Shown here: piece by piece, positions 9,083-18,499 of the stretch | How the letters are laid out: each line of letters opens with the position of its first letter | How positions within the stretch are numbered: the first letter of the stretch is position 1 | Assembly: GCA_903905455.1 (NCBI GenBank) | Contig: CAIVGN010000029.1 | Coordinates: 186,001 to 250,000, forward strand | Length of the DNA: 64,000 nt | Direction of reading: 5' to 3' | Source: an uncultured Archangium sp. | GTDB taxonomy: Bacteria > Myxococcota > Myxococcia > Myxococcales > Myxococcaceae | The notes under the pieces: model-generated | Databases searched by the model: none | The model's input: only the letters and a program-made list of their open reading frames with translations | What the model was told of the DNA's origin: nothing | Translations under genes and position numbers: made by a program

Positions 9083-12000
9083 CAGTGCCGCAACACCGCG
9101 CGCAGCCAACCCTCGAACTCCAGCTCCGAGGGAACCCGGCGCGCCTCGACCTGACCCACGATGGCCGCCGCCACCAACGGCTGCCCCGGCTTGAGCGGGA
9201 AGTCGTCATAGGCCCCTGACCCGTCACCATCGACGAGGATCGCGTTGGTGACCGCCCACGCGCGACTGCCCGACGCGGCGCACACGCCACCCGAACAACT
9301 CACGCCGTCCCACGCCATGGGAGCCAGGGTCCTCGAGGCGCTCGACGCGCGGGCCATGGCGACGAACCACGTATCCGCGGTGGCGGTGACCACGAACGTC
9401 TCCCGCACATGGACCCGGCGCGCGGCGAAGCCATTGAGCCCGGACACCGGCTCGAGGGTGAGCATGGTGGGATCGAAGGTCTTCTTGAGCGCGGCCTGGG
9501 CGGGCTTGAGGACGTCGTTCGACACCCCGTTGACCGCCTCGCGACCCGGCACATGGGTGTGCACCTCGATCGAATCGAACTGCATCCACTCCGGGGCCTG
9601 CACGTCGACGGTCAGTTCGATCGAGCCGCCGGCGTTCACCGAGACCGTGTCACCCACCTCGAACTCCGGGCCGGTGGGCAGGCCACCTGGATCCAGCTTC
9701 CGGGCAGTCAGCGTGATGAACGGCCCGCTGGAGAACGACGCCTTGCGCTGCTTCATGGCTCGCGTGAACGCGGCAGGAGTGAACGCGGACGGTGCATCCA
9801 CCCCGAGCTTGAGCCACGTGCGCCCGTACCCGCCGATCACGTTGTACGCGGAGTGCGTGTCGGAGACGCCGGTGCCGACCTTCAGCCACCCGCGCGACAT
9901 GAAGGTCATCCAGTCGTTGAGCACGCCCAGGTGGGGGCTGGTGCCGTTCATGATCTCCATCGCGTCGAAGTCGTTGTTGAAGAGCCTGGTGTCGACGGCG
10001 GTGGCGTTGGGGTGGGGCTCCTGGCGGAAGGTCGCGGGGTCCGCGTGGGTGGCCCCCGTGGCGGTGTCGATCTTGATCATCGTCAGCGCGCCGCCCGGAG
10101 CGCCGCGGGGGTGGTTCATCTGGATCACCGCCTCGGGGTCGGCGGCGCGAATGCCGGCGTACATCTGGTCGAGCCGCAGGGTGGGACCGTCGCCGCCCGC
10201 CCAGTCGAAGGCCCCGCCGTTGACCGTGTCGCGGCGGGTGAGGGGGAAGGTGTTGTGGTGGCCGAAGTCGAAGGGCGTGACCTCGCACCCGATCATCGAG
10301 GTCATCTGCCCGCCCAGCTGCAGCTGCTCGAGCACCGGCGCGTAGTCGGTGACGAAGTCGTGATCGGTCGACACCAGCACGTCGACGCCCTCGGCGGCGA
10401 AGCTCATGGCGCGCAGCGCGTTGCCCACGGCGCTGTCGGGGCTGCCCATGGCGTGCACGTGGAGATCGGCGCTCATCCACCCCGTGGTGTCGACGACCTG
10501 GGCGAGGGTGACCGCGACCGACTGATCGCTGGTGCGCAGATCCACCGCCTGGCCGCGCACCGGGTAGGTGTCGGGGAACGCCGAGTACTCCATGCCGCGG
10601 GTGACCAGCACCTCGTACTCGCCGGGCGGCAGGGGAATCGAAGCGCGCCCATCAGCGCCGACGAAGGCAGTGGCCTGGAGGTCTGAAGGCTGTGACTCGA
10701 CGTCAAGGTATGGCCGGTAGTTGATGAGCTGGTTCGTGCACGGCGGGTTGGCGCAGCGCACGTTGACCTTCGCGGTCAGCGGGCGGTTGAAGGGGTCCTT
10801 CACGGCGACCTGCAGCGACCGCGTGGCGCCCTGCTTGACGGTGATCATCGACTCGCCGTTGGCCGGCACCGAGACCGCGGTGAGCGCCTCGATCGCGGCC
10901 CCCAGCGTGGCGGTGCCCACGAGGTAGTTCCCGGGCTTCACGTCGGTCTTCGCGACGCCCAGGGCATCGGCCACCAGCAGTGTCTGCATGCGGCCCGACT
11001 CGGCGACCTTCACGGTGATGCGCGCGCCCGGGGCCGGGCTGCCGTCGGCCTTCTGCGCGGTCACCGTGAGCCGCGACTTCGGCGAAGCGTCGAGGGCGAG
11101 CATGGTCGAGGTGATCTCCGAGAGATCGCGGCCCACGAAGAAGTCGCGCAGGAAGGTGCGCTTGTCGCCGGGCAGCACGCCGAACGAGCCCGGCCTCCGC
11201 GCTGCATCCGGGTCGACCCAGGTGAGCAACCCGGCCTGGTTCTCGCCGTCACCGAGCACCGCGGCGACCCCGGCGACGGAGAGGAGCGCGTTAGAGGACG
11301 GCGTCTTCGCGTCGGTGAACTTGTACGCGCGGTACCCGTAGGCGACGGCGTCGGCCTGGTACCCGAACCACGGCATGGGGTCGACGAGGCAGTCCTTCGC
11401 GCCGAGCCCGTTGGTGCAGCCCTCGGGGTTGAAGACCTCGCTCACGCCGCCCTGCTCGAGGAGGTCGCCGACCTGCATCGACACGGTGTCCTTGCCGCCG
11501 TTGCAGAAGGCAGAGAGCACGCGCACCCGGTTCTCTCCGGGCGAGAGCACGTAATAGGTGGTCACCGTCAGCGGCAGGGGCTCGTCGGGATCGCGCACCA
11601 ACTGCACGTTGCCCAGGAACTGGGAGATCACGTTCTTCACGTTGACGTAGTCGACGACGGCGTCGGTGCCGGTCGCGGCGATCACCGCGTAGCCGCCCTT
11701 GCTCCCGTCGTTGAGCACCTCGACCTTCGAGACGTTCGCCGTGCGACCGAAGGCGTAGATGAGGCCCATCTTCCCGAACTCGTCGCGGCCTCCGCCCGTG
11801 GAGCGCTTGAGGTCGGCGTCGATGATCGTTCCGCCGTAGGGGATGGGGGCGATGGCGTGGCCGGGCTGCTGGATCACCACGCGGATGCGCTCGTTCTCGA
11901 GCAGCACGTCCCCCAGGCGGCCCTGGGCGAAACCACCACCGATGAGGTCCGCGCTCGCCTCGATGGTCTTCGCGCGCACCCCGGTGCCGACGTTCGCGAA

Positions 12001-12120
12001 GTGACCCAGGGCCGCGAGATCGACCTCGCACCGGCCGCTCACCTCGGGCTCGATCACCGGCTTCTTCTGGGGACAGGCACTGAGCAGCACCACCATCGAG
12101 CCCGCGAGCAGACGACGCAT
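9082..12120 (-). CDS. large CehA/McbA-type PHP-like metallohydrolase lipoprotein
   Basis: 1012 residues. The N-terminus MRRLLAGSMVVLLSAC has lipobox L-S-A-C (Cys16). The middle contains two or more carboxypeptidase-regulatory-like beta sandwiches (ARITVKVAESGRMQTLLVAD; PLPPGEYEVLVTRG). The PHP/CehA-type signature follows: DLHVHAMGSPDSAV, then STDHDFVTDYAPVL, MIGCEVTPFDFGHHN and QMNHPRG, supplying the metal-binding His/Asp set. A beta-rich C-terminal region ends near an Arg-rich tail. Related enzymes hydrolyse carbamate or phosphoester bonds, but the substrate here is unknown; it may be an extracellular enzyme on the outer membrane. ATG 12120 gives the signal peptide. Confidence 0.82.
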   Translation of the reverse strand: MRRLLAGSMVVLLSACPQKKPVIEPEVSGRCEVDLAALGHFANVGTGVRAKTIEASADLIGGGFAQGRLGDVLLENERIRVVIQQPGHAIAPIPYGGTIIDADLKRSTGGGRDEFGKMGLIYAFGRTANVSKVEVLNDGSKGGYAVIAATGTDAVVDYVNVKNVISQFLGNVQLVRDPDEPLPLTVTTYYVLSPGENRVRVLSAFCNGGKDTVSMQVGDLLEQGGVSEVFNPEGCTNGLGAKDCLVDPMPWFGYQADAVAYGYRAYKFTDAKTPSSNALLSVAGVAAVLGDGENQAGLLTWVDPDAARRPGSFGVLPGDKRTFLRDFFVGRDLSEITSTMLALDASPKSRLTVTAQKADGSPAPGARITVKVAESGRMQTLLVADALGVAKTDVKPGNYLVGTATLGAAIEALTAVSVPANGESMITVKQGATRSLQVAVKDPFNRPLTAKVNVRCANPPCTNQLINYRPYLDVESQPSDLQATAFVGADGRASIPLPPGEYEVLVTRGMEYSAFPDTYPVRGQAVDLRTSDQSVAVTLAQVVDTTGWMSADLHVHAMGSPDSAVGNALRAMSFAAEGVDVLVSTDHDFVTDYAPVLEQLQLGGQMTSMIGCEVTPFDFGHHNTFPLTRRDTVNGGAFDWAGGDGPTLRLDQMYAGIRAADPEAVIQMNHPRGAPGGALTMIKIDTATGATHADPATFRQEPHPNATAVDTRLFNNDFDAMEIMNGTSPHLGVLNDWMTFMSRGWLKVGTGVSDTHSAYNVIGGYGRTWLKLGVDAPSAFTPAAFTRAMKQRKASFSSGPFITLTARKLDPGGLPTGPEFEVGDTVSVNAGGSIELTVDVQAPEWMQFDSIEVHTHVPGREAVNGVSNDVLKPAQAALKKTFDPTMLTLEPVSGLNGFAARRVHVRETFVVTATADTWFVAMARASSASRTLAPMAWDGVSCSGGVCAASGSRAWAVTNAILVDGDGSGAYDDFPLKPGQPLVAAAIVGQVEARRVPSELEFEGWLRAVLRH

Positions 12121-12171
12121 GGCGCGGCTTGTACCCGCGAGCCGACGAACCGGTCACGACGCAAGTGGTCA

Positions 12172-12185
12172 TTCCCGCTCGGGAA
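12172..12185. promoter_or_regulatory. 14-bp inverted repeat in a divergent intergenic region
   Basis: TTCCCG-CT-CGGGAA, perfect 6+6 with a 2-nt centre, lies in the 105-bp gap between the divergent lipoprotein gene (start 12120) and the tail-anchored protein gene (start 12226), within a locally AT-richer stretch (GGGAAAATTGG). Position and symmetry suggest an operator; no cognate regulator can be named, although a LysR gene is nearby. Confidence 0.35.
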
Positions 12186-12225
12186 AATTGGCGTAGCGAG
12201 CCCCGATGGTACCGTCGGCCCACGC

Positions 12226-12789
12226 ATGCCAGCCGTGAGGACCCCAGAGGAGCTCCGAGCCGCCGTCGACTCGATGTTCCGCATTCGCGCGGTGGAGTCA
12301 CCGGCCGACGCGATCACCGGGCTGCGCAAGGTCTGGCACCGCGGCGCGCGCTTCGCCGAGCTGGTCAGCGAGATCGACGGGGCAGGTCACGTGGCCCGGC
12401 ACGAGTTCTCGTTGTTCGACGACGTGGTGATCTGGGAGCGCGGACGCGGGTTCCTCACGGGCGTGACCGATGCCGAAGGCAGCACGCGGGGCGCGGCGAA
12501 GGTGGCCTTCGACCTGACGAGTGACCCGGAGCGCGTCAACCGGGTCGCCGCGGCGCTGGGCACCTACAAGGGGCGCGACCGCATCATCGAGCACTTGAAG
12601 GACCTGGTGACGACGACGCAGCAAGGGCAGGCCCCGCTGCAGGATCTCGGCGTGGTCACCGGCAGCACCCGCATCCCCGACGACGTGCGGCTGGTGACGC
12701 CCCCCGCGCAACGGGTGCTCCCGTACCTGCTGATGGGGCTTGGCCTGATGGTCGTCGCCGTGGCGCTGGCCATCCTCGTCCTCAGGTAG
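12226..12789 (+). CDS. hypothetical protein with a C-terminal transmembrane anchor
   Basis: 187 residues from ATG 12226 (MPAVRTPEELRAAVDSMFRI). A soluble alpha/beta N-terminal region of about 160 residues precedes one strongly hydrophobic segment at the very end (YLLMGLGLMVVAVALAILVLR), the layout of a tail-anchored inner-membrane protein with its domain in the cytoplasm. No family recognised. Its TAG overlaps the stop region of the convergent LysR gene by 8 bp. Confidence 0.7.
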   Translation: MPAVRTPEELRAAVDSMFRIRAVESPADAITGLRKVWHRGARFAELVSEIDGAGHVARHEFSLFDDVVIWERGRGFLTGVTDAEGSTRGAAKVAFDLTSDPERVNRVAAALGTYKGRDRIIEHLKDLVTTTQQGQAPLQDLGVVTGSTRIPDDVRLVTPPAQRVLPYLLMGLGLMVVAVALAILVLR

Positions 12790-13690
12790 CGGCGCCCGCA
12801 GACTTCCCCGCGAGCAGGGCGCGCTTCGAGGCCAGCATCTTCGAGATGTACTCGGTCAACACGCGCACCCGCGCGGCGCGATGCACCCGGCGATCGGCCA
12901 CCACCCAGATGCCGCGCTGCAGCGCCGCGTCGAGCGCTCCGACCCGGCGCAGGGATCGATCGGCGTCCCCGAGGAAGCAGGGCACGAGCCCCAGGCCCAG
13001 CCCGGCGTTCACCGCGGCGAGGATGCCCAGCACGCTCGACTGGCGCAGCGACACCCGGGCCTGCGCGGCGTGCGTGGAGAGCCACTGCGACTCGGGGAAG
13101 CCGCGCGCCTCGGCGAGGTAGCCCACCACCTCGTGGCCCTTGAACCCCTCGGTCTCGAGTGGCCCCTTGCGGCGCGCGTAGTCGTTCGACACGTAGAGGC
13201 CCACGGCCAGGGTCGCGACCCGCTTCGCCACCAGCGAGGGGGTCTTCGTGGGCGCGGCCCGAATCGCGACGTCCGCTTCACCCTTGGACAGATCCACCTG
13301 GGTGTTCCCCACCAGCACCTCGAGCTCGATGGCCGGGTACGCGTCCTGGAAGACGCGCAGGCTGGGGAAGAGGAGGTGCTGGGCGAAGGCCTCGGTGGTG
13401 CTCAGGCGAACGCGCCCCTCGAGGCGTTGGTCGTCTCCCGAGACCCAGCGCTCGGCGTCGAGGGCAGCGGTCTCCATCTGCTGGGCGCGGGCGACGAGCT
13501 CCTTGCCGAGGCGGGTCATGGTGACGCCGGCGCCGGTGCGCTCCACGAGGCGCGCCGAGAGCGACTGCTCGAGGGCTGCGAGGCGGCGGCTGAGCGTGGT
13601 GTGGCTCGTCTTGAGCCGCGCGGCGGTGGCGCTCAGCGAGTGGTCGCGGCTCACCTCGAGCAGCACACGGAGATCGTCCCAGGTGTCCAT
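12782..13690 (-). CDS. LysR-family transcriptional regulator
   Basis: 302 residues from ATG 13690 (MDTWDDLRVLLEVSRDHSLS). The N-terminal winged helix-turn-helix (ATAARLKTSHTTLSRRLAALEQSLSARL, written here as key region residues 20-48) is typical, followed by the linker helix and a periplasmic-binding-like effector domain (VRLSTTEAFAQHLLFPSL onward). It is divergent from the aminotransferase gene, the usual LysR arrangement with a target gene, so control of that gene and possibly the mutase operon is plausible. The effector is unknown. Confidence 0.9.
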   Translation of the reverse strand: MDTWDDLRVLLEVSRDHSLSATAARLKTSHTTLSRRLAALEQSLSARLVERTGAGVTMTRLGKELVARAQQMETAALDAERWVSGDDQRLEGRVRLSTTEAFAQHLLFPSLRVFQDAYPAIELEVLVGNTQVDLSKGEADVAIRAAPTKTPSLVAKRVATLAVGLYVSNDYARRKGPLETEGFKGHEVVGYLAEARGFPESQWLSTHAAQARVSLRQSSVLGILAAVNAGLGLGLVPCFLGDADRSLRRVGALDAALQRGIWVVADRRVHRAARVRVLTEYISKMLASKRALLAGKSAGAAT

Positions 13691-13781
13691 GCGGTGCAGT
13701 TTTGCACAGGCGTTGTGCAACCAGGTGCGGGGACCATTCGCCCCGACGGGGGTAGGTTGCCCACGTTTCGTCGGAGCCGAT

Positions 13782-13818
13782 CCGAAGTGGCGCCCTTCGG
13801 GGGAGGGCGTCACTTCGG
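13782..13818. promoter_or_regulatory. strong hairpin in the leader of the aminotransferase gene
   Basis: CCGAAGTGGCGCCCT (13782-13796) pairs with AGGGCGTCACTTCGG (13804-13818): 15 bp with one mismatch and a 7-nt loop. It lies 42 bp upstream of the aminotransferase ATG and within the 170-bp LysR/aminotransferase divergent gap. No T-tract follows, so it is not a classic terminator; it could be a leader hairpin affecting translation or mRNA stability, or an operator. Confidence 0.6.
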
Positions 13819-13860
13819 TTCGCGCGCCGGACCGGGCCCCGAAGTAGGGTGCGCCGCTCC

Positions 13861-15033
13861 ATGGAGAGCGCCCGCGTCGCCGGCTTCGGCACCTCAGTCT
13901 TCAGTGAAATGTCCCGCCTCGCCGTGCAGCACCAGGCGGTCAACCTCGGGCAGGGGTTCCCCGACTTCGATGGGCCGAAGGAGATCGCCCAGGCGGCCAT
14001 CGACGCCATCACCTCCGGGGCGAACCAGTACGCGGTGGGGCAGGGGAACCCGGTGCTGCGCACAGCCATCGCGGCCCACAGCCAGCGGTTCTACGGCCAG
14101 CAGGTCGACCCGATGACCGAGGTGGGCGTCACCTCCGGCGCCACCGAGGCGATCTTCGCGGCCGTGCAGGGGCTCACCAACCCGGGCGACGAGGTGGTGC
14201 TCTTCGAGCCCTTCTACGACTCGTACCTCGCCAGCGTGCAGATGGCCCAGGCGGTGCCGCGCTTCGTGCGCCTGCGAGCCCCCGATGCGGCGCACTCGAC
14301 GTGGTGGTTCGACGACGCGGAGTTGGTGGCCGCCTTCTCGTCACGCACGAAGCTGGTGATCGTCAACACGCCCCACAACCCCACCGGGAAGATCTTCACC
14401 CGCGCCGAGCTGGAGCGCATCGGCGAGCTGACCCGGAAGCACGACGCGGTGCTGCTCAGCGACGAGGTCTACGAGCACCTGGTGTTCGACGGCGGCACGC
14501 ACCTGCGCCCCGCCACGCTGCCGGGCTTCCGCGACTTCACCCTGACCGTGAGCAGCGGCGGCAAGACCTTCTCGTACACCGGCTGGAAGATCGGCTGGCA
14601 CCTCGGCCGCAAGGAACTGGTGAGCGCGGTGCAGAAGGCCCACCAGTGGATCACCTTCTGCGCGGCGGCCCCGTTCCAGGTGGCGATCGCCAAGGGCCTC
14701 GAGCTGCCCGACTCGTACTTCACGGGCTTCGTCGAGAGCTACACCCAGAAGCGCGACTTCCTCTCCGGGGCGCTGACCAAGGCCGGCTTCGAGGTGCTGC
14801 CCTGCGCGGGGACCTACTTCCTCATGGCGCGCACCGACCGGCACCGGAAGGCGGGCGAGGATGACGTGGCCTTCTGCAAGCGCCTGCTGCTCGACCACGG
14901 GGTGGCCTCCATTCCCCCTTCGGTTTTCTACTCGAAGGAGCACGCCCCGGACGTCCACGGGATGGTCCGGTTCGCGTTCTGCAAGACCGACGCGGTGCTC
15001 TCCGCAGCGGCTGAACGGCTCGCCCGTCTGTAG
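13861..15033 (+). CDS. PLP-dependent class I/II aminotransferase (methionine/kynurenine-aminotransferase-like)
   Basis: 390 residues. Fold-type I features: substrate/cofactor region NLGQGFPDFDGP, VTSGATEAIFAAVQG, the Asn-containing NTPHNPTGK, the Asp of LSDEVYEHLVFD, and the PLP-binding Lys in SGGKTFSYTGWKIGW. This pattern is closest to the YbdL/kynurenine aminotransferase group that uses methionine, glutamine or aromatic 2-oxo acids. A GTG 12 bp upstream is also in frame, but ATG 13861 places MESARVAGFG at the conserved N-terminus. The icmF start follows 13 bp after the stop, suggesting co-transcription; a role in supplying 2-oxo acids to the downstream pathway is inference. Confidence 0.88.
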   Translation: MESARVAGFGTSVFSEMSRLAVQHQAVNLGQGFPDFDGPKEIAQAAIDAITSGANQYAVGQGNPVLRTAIAAHSQRFYGQQVDPMTEVGVTSGATEAIFAAVQGLTNPGDEVVLFEPFYDSYLASVQMAQAVPRFVRLRAPDAAHSTWWFDDAELVAAFSSRTKLVIVNTPHNPTGKIFTRAELERIGELTRKHDAVLLSDEVYEHLVFDGGTHLRPATLPGFRDFTLTVSSGGKTFSYTGWKIGWHLGRKELVSAVQKAHQWITFCAAAPFQVAIAKGLELPDSYFTGFVESYTQKRDFLSGALTKAGFEVLPCAGTYFLMARTDRHRKAGEDDVAFCKRLLLDHGVASIPPSVFYSKEHAPDVHGMVRFAFCKTDAVLSAAAERLARL

Positions 15034-15046
15034 TAGGTGAGCGGGC

Positions 15047-18000
15047 GTGCAGCCCGCCTCGAACGAGTCCCCGTACAAGCCGCGTCACCACGTCCGCATC
15101 GTCACCGCCGCGTCGCTGTTCGACGGCCATGACGCCGCGATCAACGTCATGCGCCGCATCATGCAGTCGTCCGGCGCGGAGGTGATCCACCTGGGTCACA
15201 ACCGCTCGGTCGCCGAGATCGTGAACTGCGCGATCCAGGAAGACGTGCAGGGCATCGCGATCACCTCGTACCAGGGCGGTCACGTCGAGTACTTCAAGTA
15301 CATGATCGACCTGCTGAAGAAGGCAGGCGCGAACATCAAGGTCTTCGGCGGCGGGGGCGGCACCATCCTCCCCACGGAGATCGAGGAACTGCACCGCTAC
15401 GGCGTCGCGCGCCTCTATTCGCCCGACGACGGCCGCGCGATGGGCCTGCAGGGGATGATCGACGACCTCATCCGGCAGTGCGACTTCGAGAAGCGGGCCC
15501 CGGAGTTCAAGGCCACCTTGCCGGCCCTCGCACAGCGCGCCCCGGACACCATCGGCTCGTTGATCACCATCGCCGAGAACTTCCCCGAGGCAGGCGACGG
15601 GCTGCGCACCGCCCTCAAGGCCCTGGTCAAGCCCAACGTGCCCGTGCTGGGCATCACCGGAACCGGCGGCTCGGGCAAGTCGAGCCTGGTCGACGAGTTC
15701 GTCCGGCGCTTCCTCGCCGACTTCCAGGACAAGACCATCGCGGTGATCTCCGTCGACCCGTCGAAGCGGAAGTCGGGCGGGGCGCTGCTGGGCGATCGCA
15801 TCCGCATGAACGCCATCGACGACGTCCGCGTGTACATGCGCTCCCTGGCGACGCGGCAGTCGAACCTCGCGTTGAGCAAGCACGTGCGCGAGTCGATCGA
15901 GATCTGCCGCGCGGCGGGCTTCGACCTGATCATCGTCGAGACCTCGGGCATCGGGCAGTCCGACACCGAGATCACCGAGCACGCCGACGTCTCGCTCTAC
16001 ATCATGACCGCCGAGTACGGCGCGGCCACGCAGCTCGAGAAGATCGACATGCTCGACTTCGCCGACATCGTGGCCATCAACAAGTTCGACAAGCGCGGGT
16101 CGCTCGACGCCATGCGCGACGTGCGCAAGCAGTGGAAGCGCAACCACAACGCCTTCGAGCTGGCCGACGAGCAGGTGCCCGTGTTCGGCACCATCGCCTC
16201 GCAGTTCAACGACCCGGGCATGAACCGGCTGTACCGCGCGGTGATCGAGAAGGTCGCCGCCAAGACCGGCGCGCCGCTCACCTCGCACCTGGAGATCACC
16301 GCGGGCATGAGCGAGCAGGGGTGGATCATCCCCCCCGCGCGCACCCGCTACCTCGCGGAGATCGTCGAGACCTGCGAGGGCTCCGACGCCTTCGTGCGCG
16401 CCCAGGCGGCCATCGCCCGGCGCCTGTACCAGCTGCACGGCACCATCGAGACCCTGCGGGCGAACATCGGCAAGAAGCGCCTGGAGATCGTCGAGCCGCG
16501 CACCAACGCCGACGTGGTGCTGGTCACCCAGAAGGTCGAAGGCGAGCCCGCGTTCCTCGGCGAGCTGGTCTCGCTGTACCAGGAGCTCGAGAGCCGGCTG
16601 GCGCCCGAGTGCCGCAAGCTGCTCGCCGAGTGGCCGGCCACCAAGCGCCGCTACGCCGCCGCGAAGTACCAGTACCAGGTGCGCGACAAGGTCATCGAGC
16701 TGGACCTCACCACCGAGTCCATGTCGCACCTGAAGATCCCCAAGGTGTCGCTGCCCAAGTACGAAGACTGGGGCGATCTCCTCACCTGGCTGCTGCGCGA
16801 GAGCCCCCCGGGGCAGTTCCCTTTCACCGCCGGCGTGTTCCCCTTGAAGCGCGAGGGTGAAGACCCGGCGCGCATGTTCGCCGGCGAAGGGGGCCCGGAG
16901 CGCACCAACAAGCGCTTCCACTACGTCTCCCGCGGGCTGCCGGCCAAGCGCCTCTCGACGGCCTTCGACTCGGTCACGCTCTACGGCGAAGACCCCGATC
17001 ACCGCCCGGACATCTACGGCAAGGTCGGCAACTCCGGCGTGTCGATCGCCAGCGTGGACGACGCGAAGAAGCTCTACTCGGGCTTCGATCTCGCGGACCC
17101 GTCGACCTCGGTGTCGATGACCATCAACGGCCCGGCGCCGATGCTGCTGGGGTTCTTCTTGAACGCGGCCATCGACCAGCAGTGCGAGAAGTGGATCCGC
17201 GCCAACGACAAGGCCGCGGAGATCGAACAGAAGATCGAAGCGCTCTACGCCAAGCGCGGCCAGCCCCGGCCCCGGTACCAGGGTACGCTGCCCGAGGGGA
17301 ACGACGGCCTGGGCTTGATGCTGCTGGGCGTCTCAGGTGACGAGGTGTTGCCCGCCGAGGTGTACGCGAAGATCCGCGCGGCCACGCTCTTCCAGGTGCG
17401 CGGCACGGTGCAGGCAGACATCCTCAAGGAGGACCAGGCGCAGAACACCTGCATCTTCAGCACCGAGTTCGCCCTGCGCATGATGGGCGACATCCAGCAG
17501 CACTTCATCGACGAGAAGGTGCGGAACTTCTACTCGGTGTCGATCAGCGGGTACCACATCGCCGAAGCGGGGGCGAACCCGGTCAGCCAGCTCGCCTTCA
17601 CGCTCGCCAACGGCTTCACCTTCGTCGAGTACTACCTGTCGCGCGGCATGTGCATCGACGACTTCGCGCCCAACCTCTCGTTCTTCTTCTCGAACGGAAT
17701 GGACCCTGAGTACACGGTGCTCGGGCGCGTGGCGCGGCGCATCTGGGCCCGGGCGATCCGCGACAAGTACGGCGGCAACGATCGCTCGCAGAAGTTGAAG
17801 TACCACATCCAGACTTCTGGCCGGTCGCTGCACGCGCAGGAGATCGCCTTCAACGACATCCGCACCACGCTCCAGGCGCTGCTCGCGCTGCAGGACAACT
17901 GCAACTCGCTGCACACCAACGCCTACGACGAGGCGATCACCACCCCCACCGAGGAGAGCGTGCGGCGGGCGCTGGCAATCCAGCTGGTGATCAACAAGGA

Positions 18001-18499
18001 GTTCGGCCTCTCGAAGAACGAGAACCCCATCCAGGGCTCGTTCATCGTCGAGGAGCTGACCGACCTCGTGGAGGCCGCGGTGCTCAACGAGTTCCGGGCG
18101 ATCTCCGAGCGGGGCGGGGTGCTCGGGGCGATGGAGCGCATGTACCAGCGCTCGAAGATCCAGGAAGAGTCGCTGTACTACGAGACCCTCAAGCACGACG
18201 GGCAGCTGCCGATCATCGGGGTGAACACCTTCCTCGATCCAAAGGGCTCGCCGACGGTGGTGCCGCCGGAAGTGATCCGCGCCACGAAGGAAGAGAAGGA
18301 CTACGCGATCACCGCGCGTGACGCGTTCTGGAAACGCAACGCCGAGGTGGCTCCCAAGACCCTCGAGGCGGTGCAGCGCGCGGCCCTCGATGGCGGGAAC
18401 GTCTTCGGGGCGTTGATGGAAGCCTGCAAGGTCTGCACGCTCGGGCAGTTGTCCGGCGCGCTCTACAAGGTCGGCGGGCAATACCGCCGGAACATGTGA
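15047..18499 (+). CDS. icmF: fused isobutyryl-CoA mutase (IcmF): B12 domain + G-protein chaperone + mutase
   Basis: 1150 residues, GTG start. Order: B12-binding domain (residues about 15-145, cobalt-ligand motif D26-G-H28), linker, MeaI-type P-loop GTPase (GTGGSGKSS at 205-213; EIDTSGIGQ-like switch [13 protein letters not shown]), then the adenosylcobalamin mutase barrel from about 560 ([48 protein letters not shown]). This is the diagnostic IcmF architecture and full family length. It interconverts isobutyryl-CoA and n-butyryl-CoA (some relatives act on pivalyl- or isovaleryl-CoA), with the built-in GTPase guarding cofactor loading. It lies directly before mutA with a TGATG overlap, so both B12 mutases share one transcript. 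Cytoplasmic. Confidence 0.95.
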   Translation: MQPASNESPYKPRHHVRIVTAASLFDGHDAAINVMRRIMQSSGAEVIHLGHNRSVAEIVNCAIQEDVQGIAITSYQGGHVEYFKYMIDLLKKAGANIKVFGGGGGTILPTEIEELHRYGVARLYSPDDGRAMGLQGMIDDLIRQCDFEKRAPEFKATLPALAQRAPDTIGSLITIAENFPEAGDGLRTALKALVKPNVPVLGITGTGGSGKSSLVDEFVRRFLADFQDKTIAVISVDPSKRKSGGALLGDRIRMNAIDDVRVYMRSLATRQSNLALSKHVRESIEICRAAGFDLIIVETSGIGQSDTEITEHADVSLYIMTAEYGAATQLEKIDMLDFADIVAINKFDKRGSLDAMRDVRKQWKRNHNAFELADEQVPVFGTIASQFNDPGMNRLYRAVIEKVAAKTGAPLTSHLEITAGMSEQGWIIPPARTRYLAEIVETCEGSDAFVRAQAAIARRLYQLHGTIETLRANIGKKRLEIVEPRTNADVVLVTQKVEGEPAFLGELVSLYQELESRLAPECRKLLAEWPATKRRYAAAKYQYQVRDKVIELDLTTESMSHLKIPKVSLPKYEDWGDLLTWLLRESPPGQFPFTAGVFPLKREGEDPARMFAGEGGPERTNKRFHYVSRGLPAKRLSTAFDSVTLYGEDPDHRPDIYGKVGNSGVSIASVDDAKKLYSGFDLADPSTSVSMTINGPAPMLLGFFLNAAIDQQCEKWIRANDKAAEIEQKIEALYAKRGQPRPRYQGTLPEGNDGLGLMLLGVSGDEVLPAEVYAKIRAATLFQVRGTVQADILKEDQAQNTCIFSTEFALRMMGDIQQHFIDEKVRNFYSVSISGYHIAEAGANPVSQLAFTLANGFTFVEYYLSRGMCIDDFAPNLSFFFSNGMDPEYTVLGRVARRIWARAIRDKYGGNDRSQKLKYHIQTSGRSLHAQEIAFNDIRTTLQALLALQDNCNSLHTNAYDEAITTPTEESVRRALAIQLVINKEFGLSKNENPIQGSFIVEELTDLVEAAVLNEFRAISERGGVLGAMERMYQRSKIQEESLYYETLKHDGQLPIIGVNTFLDPKGSPTVVPPEVIRATKEEKDYAITARDAFWKRNAEVAPKTLEAVQRAALDGGNVFGALMEACKVCTLGQLSGALYKVGGQYRRNM

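Noticed and set aside
15034-15046. Cobalamin riboswitch before icmF
   Set aside because: Only 13 bp separate the aminotransferase stop and the icmF start, and no B12-box-like sequence is visible in the aminotransferase leader.
14822-17002. Very long minus-strand open frame (over 700 codons) opposite icmF, and similar ones opposite mutA/mutB, guaB/guaA, the S46 peptidase and the trehalose genes
   Set aside because: Leu/Val/Gly/Arg/His-rich low-information translations that mirror the codon-position bias of the genuine genes on the other strand; the other strand has full conserved enzyme families.
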